DNA of 64,000 bases, taken from the NCBI GenBank assembly GCA_900660155.1, contig CABFPE010000201.1, positions 210,663 to 274,662 of the forward strand, in the 5' to 3' direction. The notes below the pieces were generated by a model. It was not told the origin of the DNA, did not search any database, and saw only the letters and a program-made list of their open reading frames with translations. A program made the position numbers and the translations under genes. Shown one piece after another: positions 33,541 through 45,738 of this stretch. Source of the stretch: Hofstenia miamia. Lineage: Eukaryota; Xenacoelomorpha; Acoela; Hofsteniidae. The number at the start of each line of letters is the position of its first letter. The first letter of the stretch is position 1.

Positions 33541-35455
33541 TAAAACTATATCAAGACAAACGAAATGTGTCATAAAAAAGAACTGATTCTGAATTTGATA
33601 AACCTTACTTTACAGAAATTTTTTATGGTTGTGAATGAAAATCACGCTTTCTATGTGTATCAAATCATGGTGAAAATAGTGGACACCTTTTTGCACTCTA
33701 ATCAGAAATATGAAATTAGCATAATTTTAGTTCAATGTGAGAAACATTAATAAACTTATTAGTGGTAAGTAATTCTACGGGTGACTGTAATTACAATTAT
33801 AAGATTAAGAACTTCGTCTGATTCATCGCATTCTAGGTTGCTGTAAGTGGCAAGTTAAGAGGTAAAGCACCTCAACAATTATATTTGACTACTCACATGC
33901 ACAACGACGTAATAGATCAAAAAACACGCTGAACAATAAATGATTATAATTTATATTGGCAGGCACTGGAAAGTGGGGCAGCCAGAAAAAATATTTGTGG
34001 AGTCAAATATTTGATGAGTTCAAGAGAGTGACAAAGTGTTGGTTTTAAGTCACAGCCCTCTGATGTAGAAGCCCATAGACACAAAAACGTATAAGTAATG
34101 ATATAATTGTCTACACATTTTAATGTATTTTCAACAAGGGCTCAACTTTGGTATCCAAACTTAGAAAATTTGGTGGGGAATGGCCCTTTCGCCCCCTGGC
34201 TACACTTATGGCTCTGAAATATATTAATAATCTTTAGGGATGGGTTTGGAAATGTATTTCAATTTAGTTAAATGCACTCATCTATTAATTGTTTTTTGTT
34301 GATGAGACTTTTGAAATGTTGTTTTGTATTAATTAATTAGCACGTCTAGATATTCTGCGTCATTGGACACATTGATGTCCCTGCTAACCCTTGCCTTTTT
34401 ACTGCTTCTCATGATTCCATTTGGAAATGGCAACAAAGTTCTTTATAAATTTCTGCTTCTCTTGGTACTGCTACTGCTCACTTTGCTCTAATTTACATGC
34501 AATTTTTTATTTGTTCTGCAAGGATATGTTAAGCAACCTTTAATCATGTTGATCCTCGCCTCAACTCTTCCAGCACCTCATCATATAATCTTTCATATCT
34601 GAGCTTCTTCTTCTATTACATTCAAATGCTGTTCTGTTCTGCTCCACTGTTCACTAATTATTATATTATTACTATTATTATTACTAGAATGTCAGCTCTC
34701 GATTAGCGCAGTCAGTTTGTTTCGTTGTCACAGATGCAATTCGCAAATTGTTGCTTGGCGGTGCCACCCCCTCGATGCAGCAAGCGCATTTGTAAAAATC
34801 AAATTTAAAACAGCAATACCATATTTTTGCTAGCCTAGATCAAGAAAACAACACTGACGTTCTCCTATTTCTGTCTAAAACTATTCTCTATACACGGCAC
34901 TCGGAAAAAAAACATCATTGAGTTCTTACCCTGCATCCACAGCACCTCAAAAGCAAGTGACTGTCGCTTCATCACGTGTTTTTTCAGCCTCCACATTCAT
35001 ATACTTTCCGAGAATGTTGTCTGCACAACGAATGCAAACAAAATCAAGTATTCAAGTACTCATAAATATATCAAAGCTGGAACAGCCATCCATGCACGAG
35101 TATATGTCGAGGGCTGACCCGTTTTCCATCCTGCTCTCATTGGTATTCCTAATACAGCACGAGCCTGTTGATTTGGTGCATGGTTTTCAAATTCATATCT
35201 ACATTTAAAGTGTTAAACACGAAGTAAAATAAAAGAGTAAATTGCAAAAATTTAAAAAAACATGTATGTATTTTAAGCCATCTCAGAGCTGTCTAATAGA
35301 AGTGATGCGGTGATTACTAGGTCTATAAATATAAATCAATCCATGTAACGTTATGAAGATTTTGCAATTTTTGAAATTTCTTTCTACTATGTAAACCTAT
35401 GTTAACCTTCAGGCATTCTACTTCCTTGAAAAATTCGTAAAATAGTTATATATAG
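33541..35455. other. Spacer upstream of PLBD gene 3
   Basis: No gene I can support. A frame at 34918-35208 has SSRVFSAS...AQRMQTKSSIQVLINIS, faintly like the hAT dimerisation motif (SERVFSxAG...RxxLxxxxxxxLIxL). If real, it is the end of a decayed hAT transposase. Confidence 0.3.
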
Positions 35456-35467
35456 TAAATAGGAAGT
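35456..35467 (+). promoter_or_regulatory. Conserved TAAATAGGAAGT block before PLBD gene 3
   Basis: Differs from the other two copies at one base. It lies 15 bases before the ATG, just after a TATATATAG stretch. Confidence 0.45.
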
Positions 35468-35482
35468 CGTATTCAATTGAAA

Positions 35483-37108
35483 ATGCTAACAAACCAATTG
35501 GTTTGTCTCGCTATATTTCACATCGCATTTGTTTCTACATATGATATCTCTGAAGGGTGTGTTTTTCTCACAAATGATAGCAGAATCGACATCAGCCTTA
35601 GCAACAAAGCATGCAAAGGAGAGGAAAATGTTCTAGCTGAAGGGAGGTTGACTCACACAATCAATGAAACTGGCTGGTTACTTCTGAACATAACAAGTGT
35701 GGAATCCAAATCAGACGAACTCCAAGCTTACGGGGCTGGATATTTTGAAGGTTACACAACGAAGGAATACATCTTGGCTTATGTTGAAAGCAATCCACTA
35801 GTAATTGAACCAAAAACAAAAGTGTTTTTAGAAAATAATTTGAAGTATATTTACCAACAGATTTCCTTAAAAGGAGACATCGATGACTATTGGAGACAAG
35901 TAAATCTGATAATGTATCAGATTGCTGGAATGCAAGCGGGATATTCTGGGTTTTCTGGACCGCTATCAAACACAGTTTCCGCCACAGATTTAATATGGCT
36001 GCTTGTTGTTCAAGAAGACATTGGAAACATTAATGCAAAATACAATCTCAAGAATAGAGATAACGTCAACGAGGGAAGATGCAGTTCTTTAATTAAAATT
36101 GTAGATGACGATTTGTTTTTCAGTCATACAACATGGTCAGAATTCCAAACCATGATTAGGTTAATTAAAAGTTACAAATTGAACTTTCACATGACAAACT
36201 CTAAATTAGTACCTGCTACACAGATATCAATGTCATCTTATCCTGGAATAATTGAATCTATCGATGATTTCTACATTACAAATCAAAAAATTGCTTTAAT
36301 GGAAACAACTAACGGGTTTTACAACAATACATTGTACGAATACATTGTTCCACAATCGCTACCATTCGGATTAAGAGTCGTTGTTTCACTACGATTGGCT
36401 TCAACTGCGGCAGAATGGTCACAATATTTCGGTGAGCAGAACATGGGTACATACAATTGTCAATGGATGTGTGCAGACTACAAACAGCTTAAGCCTGGAG
36501 AAGAAATGACTGGATTGCTATACATTTTAGAACAAAATCCAGGACAGATTGTAGCAAAAGATATGACTGCCTTTTTGACTTCAGGCCCGAAATATTGGTC
36601 AAGCTACAATATACCATTTTTTCCATCAATTTACGAGATTTCTGGGTTTCAGGAGCAGTACAACAAAAATGGTAACTATTTTTCACACAGTGAGTGTCCA
36701 CGTGCAAAAATTTTCAGACGGAACGTGACAGATGTCGTAGATCTAGACTCCAACATTGCACTAATGCGGTACAATAACTTCCAACATGATCCACTTTCTA
36801 AATGTGATTGCAAGCCTCTGCAATACAGCGGATATTTTGGGATTGCAGCAAGAAGTGACTTGAACCCGAGCAATCAAGTGTGTAGTTTATCATTTGAAGA
36901 AGCTCAATGTATGGCTGCTACAGACCTTAAAGTTGTCAATCAAGACATGATGAACAAAGTTTCATATAAAGCCATCTCAGGACCAACCAGAATGCAACAA
37001 CCAGCTTTCGATTGGTCAACTACGAAATATGCATGCAAAGGTGTTCCTCATAAATTGCAGCCAATCAGATTTGACTTCGATTTTATCATTGCTGAATTTC
37101 AACAATAA
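35483..37108 (+). CDS. Phospholipase B-like protein (PLBD family), paralogue 3
   Basis: An intact, intronless PLBD frame. Translation can begin at the ATG at 35477 (543 aa) or at the third codon, ATG 35483 (541 aa). Both leave a signal peptide (LTNQLVCLAIFHIAFVST); the first gives MKML. Counting from 35477 the putative nucleophile is Cys202 in NEGRCSSLIK and HTTW is at 217-220. The middle 1 kb is almost base-for-base identical to paralogue 2. The last third has many changes (for example GPKYWSSYN kept but SVYDNAG changed to SIYEISG, and ENGIAARS changed to YFGIAARS), so the proteins differ mainly near the C-terminal part. No obvious AATAAA follows closely; the stop is at 37106-37108. Confidence 0.94.
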   Translation: MLTNQLVCLAIFHIAFVSTYDISEGCVFLTNDSRIDISLSNKACKGEENVLAEGRLTHTINETGWLLLNITSVESKSDELQAYGAGYFEGYTTKEYILAYVESNPLVIEPKTKVFLENNLKYIYQQISLKGDIDDYWRQVNLIMYQIAGMQAGYSGFSGPLSNTVSATDLIWLLVVQEDIGNINAKYNLKNRDNVNEGRCSSLIKIVDDDLFFSHTTWSEFQTMIRLIKSYKLNFHMTNSKLVPATQISMSSYPGIIESIDDFYITNQKIALMETTNGFYNNTLYEYIVPQSLPFGLRVVVSLRLASTAAEWSQYFGEQNMGTYNCQWMCADYKQLKPGEEMTGLLYILEQNPGQIVAKDMTAFLTSGPKYWSSYNIPFFPSIYEISGFQEQYNKNGNYFSHSECPRAKIFRRNVTDVVDLDSNIALMRYNNFQHDPLSKCDCKPLQYSGYFGIAARSDLNPSNQVCSLSFEEAQCMAATDLKVVNQDMMNKVSYKAISGPTRMQQPAFDWSTTKYACKGVPHKLQPIRFDFDFIIAEFQQ

Positions 37109-40100
37109 TTGCTTCTTAGAATACAGTTAGTGTTCAATTTTATTGCACAGCAAACTTAAAAAATAATTTTTCCAATCTTTTATAGTATAGCATTGATTTT
37201 AACATTAGCATAACTTTTTACAATTGCTTTCATATATATTTGAATTTATCACTATTATAACCATGCTTCTGTGCAACCACCCATTTCTAGATAAATTATA
37301 TAGAAATGCTTAGTCAAGTACTTCTTTGTTAGAATTTAAAATGATATGTATGGAGGTGGTTGTATTCTTCGAAATCGAGCAGAAAATTTGAATTCACAGG
37401 GTATAGCAGAGTTGTTTATGGGACACTTTTTCTACTCTCATCCTATTCGTCTGACATTTTTTGTAGGGTCCAATGAGAATCTCATGGCATTCCTATTGAA
37501 ATATCTAGTTGAAAATTGCATCCCAAACGGCAAATTTTTCAAATTGATTTCTGAAAGTGCATCAGAAATTAATTGGTGGAAGCTTTGGAATGAATGAATG
37601 TCTTGTGCTAAACGATATTCATATTTCTTATGCAGCTAAAGTCTCCTTTTTGCGTCCAGTTTGCTAAGCAATGGGAAGCCTTATGTCTTATCTATTTTCT
37701 CAGAAAACAAAACTAGAATTACGAAGCGCCACTGTTAAGGCGTCATCGAAATTCCCTAAAACAAATACGATTGCTATAAAACTGAGAATTCTTGTGAATT
37801 AGCATATTTTAACAAAACTGTATTCATATTGCTTGATGCATATTAAGTAACGTCATAAACCTTGATATATCACAAATCAGAAATTATGTCTAATTTTGGT
37901 GCAAATCTTATAGCTGGTGAATTATTTGAAATCATCCTATCAGGAATTCCAAAGACAAGAGATTTAACATTACTGATCATTTCTCTGAGTTTTCTTTTGC
38001 AAATGCTCATTATATTCTTTGTGCATTCAATACTCCAATAAGACTCCACTATTCTAAGCACATTGATTTAAAATTACCTTTATTTTATGTAGAACTCATT
38101 TTCAGCATGTAATTAATATGCATAATCCGTTTTGTCATCCATTTGATATTCTTGCACTAAGTCTTTCCTAAAAATATAGTACATAAGACAAGTTGCTTAT
38201 TCTTGCTTGAATGACTTAAATTTTTCAGTTAAGTATGCAGAACTTGTAAGAAAATTGTCTGGAATTCTTGTAATATTTAGTTTGTTCAGGTTGGAAAATA
38301 ATTTATTTTTGCATAACGATATTGAAATTGTTAGTGGTTTCAATTTGCTACATGAGAACTAAAATTCTCTAACCTAAAACTTTGAGTAATGTCAATACCA
38401 CATTCTAGATTCATTTCTTTCTTCGAATTCGAACCCTAATATCTTAAACTCGGACACATTAATTATATCATATTCCTTTTTGCTACTATACAATTATATC
38501 TTGCCGGCACTAATTTGCATATATAGCGCTAAGTTTGAAACAAAGATTGTCACTCCCTGTCCAAATTTGCATTATTTAATTCTGTTCCGATTTATCCGGA
38601 TTAACTATACTATTTTAGGAGTTGAAGCTTTTCATATTTCAATATAGCTCCTGCACGCATGTGCCAGTGGATTTAGTCAATCGGAAATTATGTGTTTGCA
38701 CCCACAGTTAAATCGAACAGTATTAATTACAAAACCCTCTCATTAATTAGATGATCTACAGAAATAAATTGAATATCACAATATAGTGCAATTTCTACGT
38801 TAAATATAATATTTAAGCAACGTTTGCTAGCAAAGAAACCTTAGCCGACAGAGCCTAACAAATGCCCGCCAATAAAATTAGTGAAACTCAAAAGTTAAAC
38901 GAGGGAATGCGCTTCGTATCCTAAAATATCCTGTTCTCCTTGAATTATTCGAATTTGTCCTGAATCAGTTAATCCAGCAAAGATTCACTCGTAATCATGT
39001 ACATTCAGGCTGTTGTCTTTTTCGTATTTAAAAAGAGTGATCTTCTTGAATGATTTAGAGACTTTATCCTCAAAAGAGGCAGTATGTTCGCTGACATGCT
39101 ATAGCACCTCGTGCATCTCGATATTGCACAAAGACAACGAAATTTAACCAATCGATAATGGCCTTTAGAGCAATCTCGTTTGTTGGATATAAAACTATAG
39201 TAAGATGTTCTGCTTCCGTAAATGCAATTGAATACCATTGGATACTTTTCCTGGAGCTGCCTCAATTTTATAATAAACTATTTTTTCCACAAGATGGGGG
39301 TAAAGTGTGTCACAGGCCGGTCGACTTCCATATTTTTGGATGATATTAATGCAAGCTTGCTCCTACAAATCAACGAGTTTGGTAGCATCTTCAGTTTCAG
39401 CGTGACCTTCAAAATAATCTTTAACCATATGGCTTTTGGTTCTTTTAAAGCACCAATCTTACTGTTTATTGAGAAATCATAATTGTGAAAACAACTTTAA
39501 TATTTCACCAGTTTCTTTATTAATGCGGCTTGATGCATAGGAAGGATTTAGCAAGAAGCTTATCATGGTGCTGACCAATAATATAGAATATAGTTACCTT
39601 ATAGCCATCTTATCGTCTGCTTTGAGTCCGAAAATTAACAAAAGATCTCCCTTTAATAGATTGGAGTTACACGAGTAGCCCAAAGATGGAACCGGCTGTC
39701 GGAGACAGCAAATATCAGCCTGCAGGCCGTTTTGTATTATCCAAGAAAGGCGGGTAATTTTGCCTGCTAAATTAAAAAAAAATGTTTCTTGCTTTGACTG
39801 AGAATGGAATATTTTGCTTAGCTGGAGAGAAAATTCTATGAAATCGAAGGGCCTGTATTAGCTGTTTCCGAGCAACTACTGAAATCGCCCTTGAAATTTT
39901 TGGCCGGTTCTAACTCGGTGGTAGTCCCACTTGTCTCCATTGAGTGATTTCTCATTTCTACTGGGAATCCCCATTGGGCCAAAAAAACCCCAACAGTTTG
40001 GACAACTCAGGAACTTAGTATTATTTTTAAAAAAACTAATGTGTTTTTCAGTATTTATCAGTTTTCTTATGAAACAATATATGGTTCTAATATTATTCGT

Positions 40101-41321
40101 TTGTGTTGCTCTTATCTCTTCAATCCTGGAATATTTTGCCCCACTGGCACTAAGATCTCCCATAATCACAAACCAAACAATTTGTAAACCATACCACGGG
40201 TATCTGAATTCACACGCATGATCCAAGATCATTTAAAGTCTGGCAAGTACATCAACATCATTATCTTTAAGTTACAAGTTATTGCTGCGGTTGTATTTTT
40301 AAGAAGAGCGTGTTGCCCATTGATCACTTGGTATTTTGACATATGTCGCTCTTTTCAGTTGAATACTGGAATATTATGTCCCCTTTTCAGTTGAATCCTA
40401 GAACATTAAGCCCACATTTGGCACTATGGTCTTTCACAATCATAAAACCAAGCAGTTTAAATTTATTAAGCACTGCATTTTACGCATAATTGTAATCCCT
40501 GTCTCGTATATCCCCCTGTCTCCTTTGTCAAGGTGCAGAATCATTTGAGGAGCAGGATTTGCCCTTTATGCTTTATTTTGTTAATAAATATGTTGAGGTT
40601 TATAATTTTCATGACGATTTGTAAAAATACACACAATTTTGATGTAGTATGCCCACCAATATGATGTCACACCTAACCTATTTGTTCCATCACAAATTTA
40701 TAGAATGCAGTGGATAGAATACCTCTACTCAGTACCAAACTTTTCCAATAAATTGTATGCTCCAAGTGGTGGTTTTTCTAGTGAATATGCATTTTATTCG
40801 ACCATATGTTTGCAATTTAATGAATTTTTTCTCTTTCATTTGGTAAGACCCCCCGATTATTTGGAATTCTGATGGCAAGCATTTAGAATTATGTAAAATT
40901 TCATTTAAATTTCCTAGCATACTTTTTCTCTTTGCATTCAGTAAATATGAACATGGCAGACATGATAATGTATAGATGCTATCTTACACCACTATGTAAC
41001 AAGATATAAGATGAAGATTTTGATTATTTTAAATACACCTAACATGAAAACTTTTGAAATAAAAATTGCTATTCTATTCATTAATAATGTTGTCTAAAAT
41101 ATCATCTTGCCAAATACTATAAATTTTGCACATTATTAATTTATTGTTTATATGTATTATATGTATAGTCGCGCACTTCTTATTAGAGATGTTAGTCAAC
41201 CTCATCAAGTACGATAGGAATGTTTGAAAGTACTGCCACTTCCTTAATGTTTCAAATGTTTGTGGAACAAACACATTTTCCTATAAAGTTTTGGTTGATT
41301 TTGCTTTAATATTTATTTAAA
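37109..41321. other. Spacer between PLBD gene 3 and the aspartic protease
   Basis: No gene I can support. Frames at 37346-37597, 39005-39482 and 39876-40232 lack family similarity or splice context. A degenerate repeated phrase (CCTGGAATATTTTGCCCC ... TGGCACTAAGATC...CACAAACCAA) occurs at about 40118-40180, again in part at 40360-40380 and at 40390-40465. Confidence 0.4.
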
Positions 41322-44300
41322 ATGAAAACTTTGATTGTGCTATTCGCACTGGTTTGCTTTGCATTGAGCAAAAATGTGGAACACATTACCCTCTCTAAAG
41401 GAAAAACTTTGTATAAAACTCTTAGAGAAAGAGGACACACCAAGGCCCACGCAATTAAAACATTAAGAGTTGGAAAAGAAAAGAAATTCTCCAGTTCTTC
41501 ATCAAATGTTAATTTAAATGACTACATGGATGTAAGTAGTTCCTGGAATATTTTGTTTGCAAATAAAATGCTACACTGTATTGGTTCTTATGTAATTCAT
41601 TTCCAAATAATTTATCATTATTTTTTATTATGATATACATTGCACTTAATTCTAATTATTAAAAAATTCAAATTTAAAAATTATTTTTTACAGTGCATTT
41701 TCAATACCAATTTAATGAAAATTAATATTGAATCATTTGATGAGAGACGTCGATTTAGGCTCAATATTATGGCCCATTGTCCCTTGGAACTCCAGCACAA
41801 AATTTCAAAATATTATTTGACACAGGATCCTCAAATCTTTGGGTGCCCAGCAGCAGCTGTGATTTGCTAGACATTGCATGCAAATTGCACACCAAATATT
41901 ATTCGTCCAAGTCATCAACATACAAGAAGATTGGAGGCAGTTTTGCTCTTCAATATGCAAGTGGACAGATGAGTGGATACCTCTCACAAGATGTTGCTAC
42001 TGTTGGTAAGAGTTCCTTGCACTATCTAAAAAATATAACCTATTACTTCACTCTTATGACCGTTTGCAAGAGCTTAACAAAATACCTATTTAGGAAACGT
42101 TGTTGTGGATCGCCAAGTCTTTGCTGAAGCCACAAGTGAACCTGGTCTCTCATTTGATGTCGCTAAATTCGATGGAGTATGTGGTTTGGCATGGCCCAAT
42201 ATTGCCGTTGATGGAGTTGTACCATTTTTTAACATGGCTATTTATGGTGGGCAAGTTGAACCATTGTTTGCGTTTTATCTTAACCGGTAAGCTATTTAAT
42301 CATAAAGAATGTTTATTTTTCTTAGAGTTCATAAAAATAATTAAAGCACCAAAATTTGAAATGTAGGACTTTTGAAAATTTTTATCAATAAGCTAGTTTA
42401 AATATCTGCATTGACAACTTTAATAAATTTTCAACTTAATTGAAATAGAAAACACTGTCTAGTAAGTAAAATTTTGCAATTACGTCAATTGAATTCGATG
42501 AATCTCTTTATCACTAAAAGTGTTTTTGTAATTATTCAAACTTTAGAAACGCAGATACTACACCTGGTGGTGTTCTTACTCTTGGAGGCACCAATGAGAA
42601 ATACTATACTGGAGACATCACATATGCACCAATTAGTCGTATTGGATATTGGCAATTTACCGTAAGTAGTGCTACAATTGGAGGCTCCAATGTTTGCACC
42701 AATTGCCAAGCGGTTGCTGATTCTGGAACGTCACTCATCGCAGCATCTACTGCAACAGTAAACACTATCAATTCACACCTTAATGGTACCGTAGTTGAAA
42801 GTAAGTTGACTTCAATTTTCGTTAGATGCCCTTTTGGAATACAGCTAGATACCATCATAAATCAGCAAATATATAAAATTGGTAGCAATTCAATCCACAT
42901 TGATGTACCACCTTTCAGAATATCAAACATATTTCCAATGATTAAGATGTAAAGTCGAACATTTAGTGATGACTAAAAGCAGTGGCGGCTCGTGCTTTTA
43001 AAGCTAGGCAAGCAAATATTTCTAAGCCACCAAACTAGTATAAATAATAAACCATGAAAAATATATTTATATGTGAAATTTTTCAAAAAGATATTTGTAA
43101 TATTATAATTATAAAAATAAGATTAGTCCTGCAGTTCATTTAGTAAAACATTTTCAAGAAGAATTGCTCCTCTAATCGGTTATCTTGAATTTGTTTAAAT
43201 TTGCTTTAAACAGAAAATAATCATTTTAGCTAAGGAAGTCGACAAATCATGCATTTCAAAATATCGAATACGAATTTTATCGATTCACAATTGGAGCCAT
43301 GCCAATGATAGCAAACTTGAGATTAATTACAAAGTTTTTCAAGATTGCGAAAATTAGAGTAGAAATTTAGAGCAAAAAATGGCAGTTGAGGGCAATCACA
43401 TTTAAATTCCTCAAAGTTTTTAAAATTTAATAATTCTATAAAACGGCATTTGCATAGGGATGTGAACTGGCCTCCATTTGAGTGCATATGACGCCAATTT
43501 ATATCAAAATATGTCTTTCTTAAATTATCCAAGTTTCATTTGATTTTTGAAAAAAATTGGTTGCACATTAGTAGAAAAAACTTGCATTAACAATTCCTAT
43601 AAATTTTCAACATTTCTGTCAAAGAAAAACAAATAACTATCGATTTCTTATTTAAGAATTTGTACAAGGATAAAAAAAATGCGAAAAAGTCATTATCCCA
43701 GATAGGAGCCTTGCTCAAATATATTCTGTTTCCGGCACTGCTTGAATAGATCAATGTTTCATGATATTTAAATAATATCATGTTTACTTTTGGGTTATTG
43801 TATGGAACGAAAATATTTCGCCTGATTCTTTTACAACAACCGTGTTTCGATCAATGCGAAGCAATGAAAGGACTGCTTGCCTTGCTACCTAAATCTTCGC
43901 GCAATGAGATGCAGAAAACGGATAAAATTTAATCGCTTGAGCGAGCGTAGGTACAGCATTAAGGCATCTACTTGCTTTGGCGCAATCATTTAATCATTTT
44001 TAAAGCAAATCGTAATGAATGTTATTTTAATGCAAACTAAGAATTTACGATTTGTACAATTGTATAGGTATAAATTCATACAATTAAGAACGAAATTCAT
44101 TTATTAAAGAATTATTGGGCAAGCACTGCTTGCCTTGCTTACACGCACGAGCCGCCTATGACTAAAAGCTACTTCTAAGATTCTTCATATGATTCATTTA
44201 GTAACACTTTTCAAAAATAGTATTATAGCAGTAAGGGCAAAACCTCAAGAATATCAAAGTGTACTTATGCTCAATGTTGAAGAAAATTTTTGTTGCAATA

Positions 44301-44598
44301 TAGTAAAGGTTTTTGATATTATTTTGATTTAGGTGGCTTAATGGAAGTCAATTGTGATATCATTGATACATTCCCCAATTTCGAGTTCACTATTGCCGGA
44401 TCAGTCTTGACACTTACCCCTCAGCATTACATTGTACAGGAAACTATTGATGGCGTAACGGAATGCCTCAGCGGCTTCATGGGTTTGAATCTCACAACAG
44501 AAGGCGTTGACTTCATTCTTGGTGATTCATTTATTGGACAGTTTTATACCATATTTGATGTTAAAAACGAAAGAGTTGGATTTGCAAATGCTGTCTAA
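41322..44598 (+). CDS. Pepsin/cathepsin D-like aspartic protease, five exons, complete
   Basis: Exons 41322-41531, 41759-42005, 42094-42286, 42547-42800 and 44333-44598 join to 1170 bases, 389 aa plus stop; all four introns are GT..AG and the phases (0,1,2,1) fit. Residues 1-16 are a signal peptide ([16 protein letters not shown]), followed by a basic propeptide ending near NDYMD. The A1 peptidase body has catalytic DTGSS (Asp91), the flap Tyr136 in [10 protein letters not shown], and catalytic DSGTS (Asp275). Cys pairs at 104/111, 267/270 and a later 309/342-like pair fit the fold. The C-terminus [15 protein letters not shown] is canonical, but the proline-rich loop that marks true cathepsin D before ILGD is absent (TTEGVDF instead). 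Digestive or secreted aspartic proteases of some invertebrates share this lack, so such a role is plausible. AATAAA at 44642 follows. Confidence 0.93.
42980..44160. mobile_element. hAT-type element in intron 4 of the aspartic protease gene
   Basis: Ends CAGTGGCGGCTCGTG and, reversed, CATAGGCGGCTCGTG. Perfect 8-bp duplications ACTAAAAG lie at 42972-42979 and 44161-44168. Subterminal AGGCAAGCA motifs appear at both ends. The 1181-bp body has no recognisable transposase. Removing it with one duplication leaves an intron of about 340 bases, similar to the other introns. Confidence 0.9.
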
Positions 44599-44641
44599 GC
44601 AGTTGCTAGAATTTTATGCAAATTTAGAAAAAAATGTCACA

Positions 44642-44647
44642 AATAAA
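44642..44647 (+). terminator. Poly(A) signal AATAAA of the aspartic protease gene
   Basis: Canonical AATAAA 44 bases after the stop codon. Confidence 0.7.
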
Positions 44648-44859
44648 TGAAGTGAAGATTTTTTTCATTTATATTTACATCAGTTTTTACAATAAAATAA
44701 TCTCAGACGAATTAAGAAATCAATAGTAATTTTCAATACAAAAAATGTAGTCAAAGCAATATCAATCAAAATTCACAAATGAACTAAGCCTTTAGCATAA
44801 ATATTAGTATTTTAGCCGACAGCCAGGGTTACTTAATAAACAAGATGTCTTTTAAACGC

Positions 44860-45125
44860 TTTATCATACACGTCTTCAAGTGGCTTAGAAATCGTTTAGA
44901 AATGACATCTATGTCAGGGTCAGGTGTAGAAGACGTGCTTAAAACGCTTAGAAATGGCTTAAAAGACATCTAGAAGACGTTTTGAAGACAACCATAAGAC
45001 GCTTAGAAGACGTCTAAAAGACGCTTAGAAATCATTTTACAATATCATTTGGTGAACGCTAGATGGCACTCATAAATCTTTTAAAAATGGTGATTTATAA
45101 GACGTTACTTTAGGAGACGCACAAC
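44860..45125. repeat. Dispersed AGACGT/TCTAGA repeat, copy 2 (inverted)
   Basis: Contains AGAAGACGTCTAAAAGACG, then CATTTGGTGAACGCTAGATG. These match the reverse complement of 24501-24690 in the same order. Built from short 16-20 base units around AGACG-CTTAGAA. Class unknown. Confidence 0.6.
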
Positions 45126-45738
45126 GTGTTATATCACTATAAGATAGATAGAAAACGTTTTATTGTTTATTGGGTGATCGACTAAATGCACTATAATTTT
45201 TATGATAAATTATTATTTTTGCAGATGCTAACTTCAAATTTGTGATTCCATTTTATTCTAAGTTGCTGGAAATTGGAACATTGGTTTTGTGAGAATAATT
45301 ACTATTGTACTTGACAATATGAATTCCTGAGAATTACTAAATAATAAAGCAAACTAAAGAAATTTAGTATCGAAATAACAAGATTTCAGGAAACAGTAAG
45401 TTGAACTATGGATGTTTTGAAAAAACAGTCACCAGTGCAGCTTTTTCGGATTTCCAAAACTGACTCATACACAGTAGAGTTGCTCCCTTATAACAACCAA
45501 AGTTGAGTGATCCCTGGAAAAGAGGTATTCATTTGGAACAGCATGGTTCCATTGTGAGAGTTGCATTTTATTCATGTTTGTTTTCAGATTTGCTACGCGC
45601 AGCAATAAGGCCCGAAACACACGATGATTATTTACCCGCTTATATCTCTGCGTAACGTCCTCGTCCACAACACTTGCACTCTCAATTACATTAATTTATG
45701 CCATGCCACAATGCTCCCAGATAATCCTCCGTTAAGGT
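45126..45738. other. AT-rich spacer
   Basis: Nothing recognised. Confidence 0.4.

Noticed and set aside
34918..35208. Possible hAT dimerisation motif
   Set aside because: Similarity is limited to a few residues with extra spacing and there is no upstream transposase; kept only as a remark.
29390..36873. - strand frames inside the PLBD genes (for example 29390-29698 and 35661-35969)
   Set aside because: They are antisense shadows of strongly coding + strand genes and are alike only because the genes are alike.
39876..40232. - strand frame with IMGDLSAS, similar to the GDFNA box of LINE endonucleases
   Set aside because: No other endonuclease motif lies in the right order or distance.
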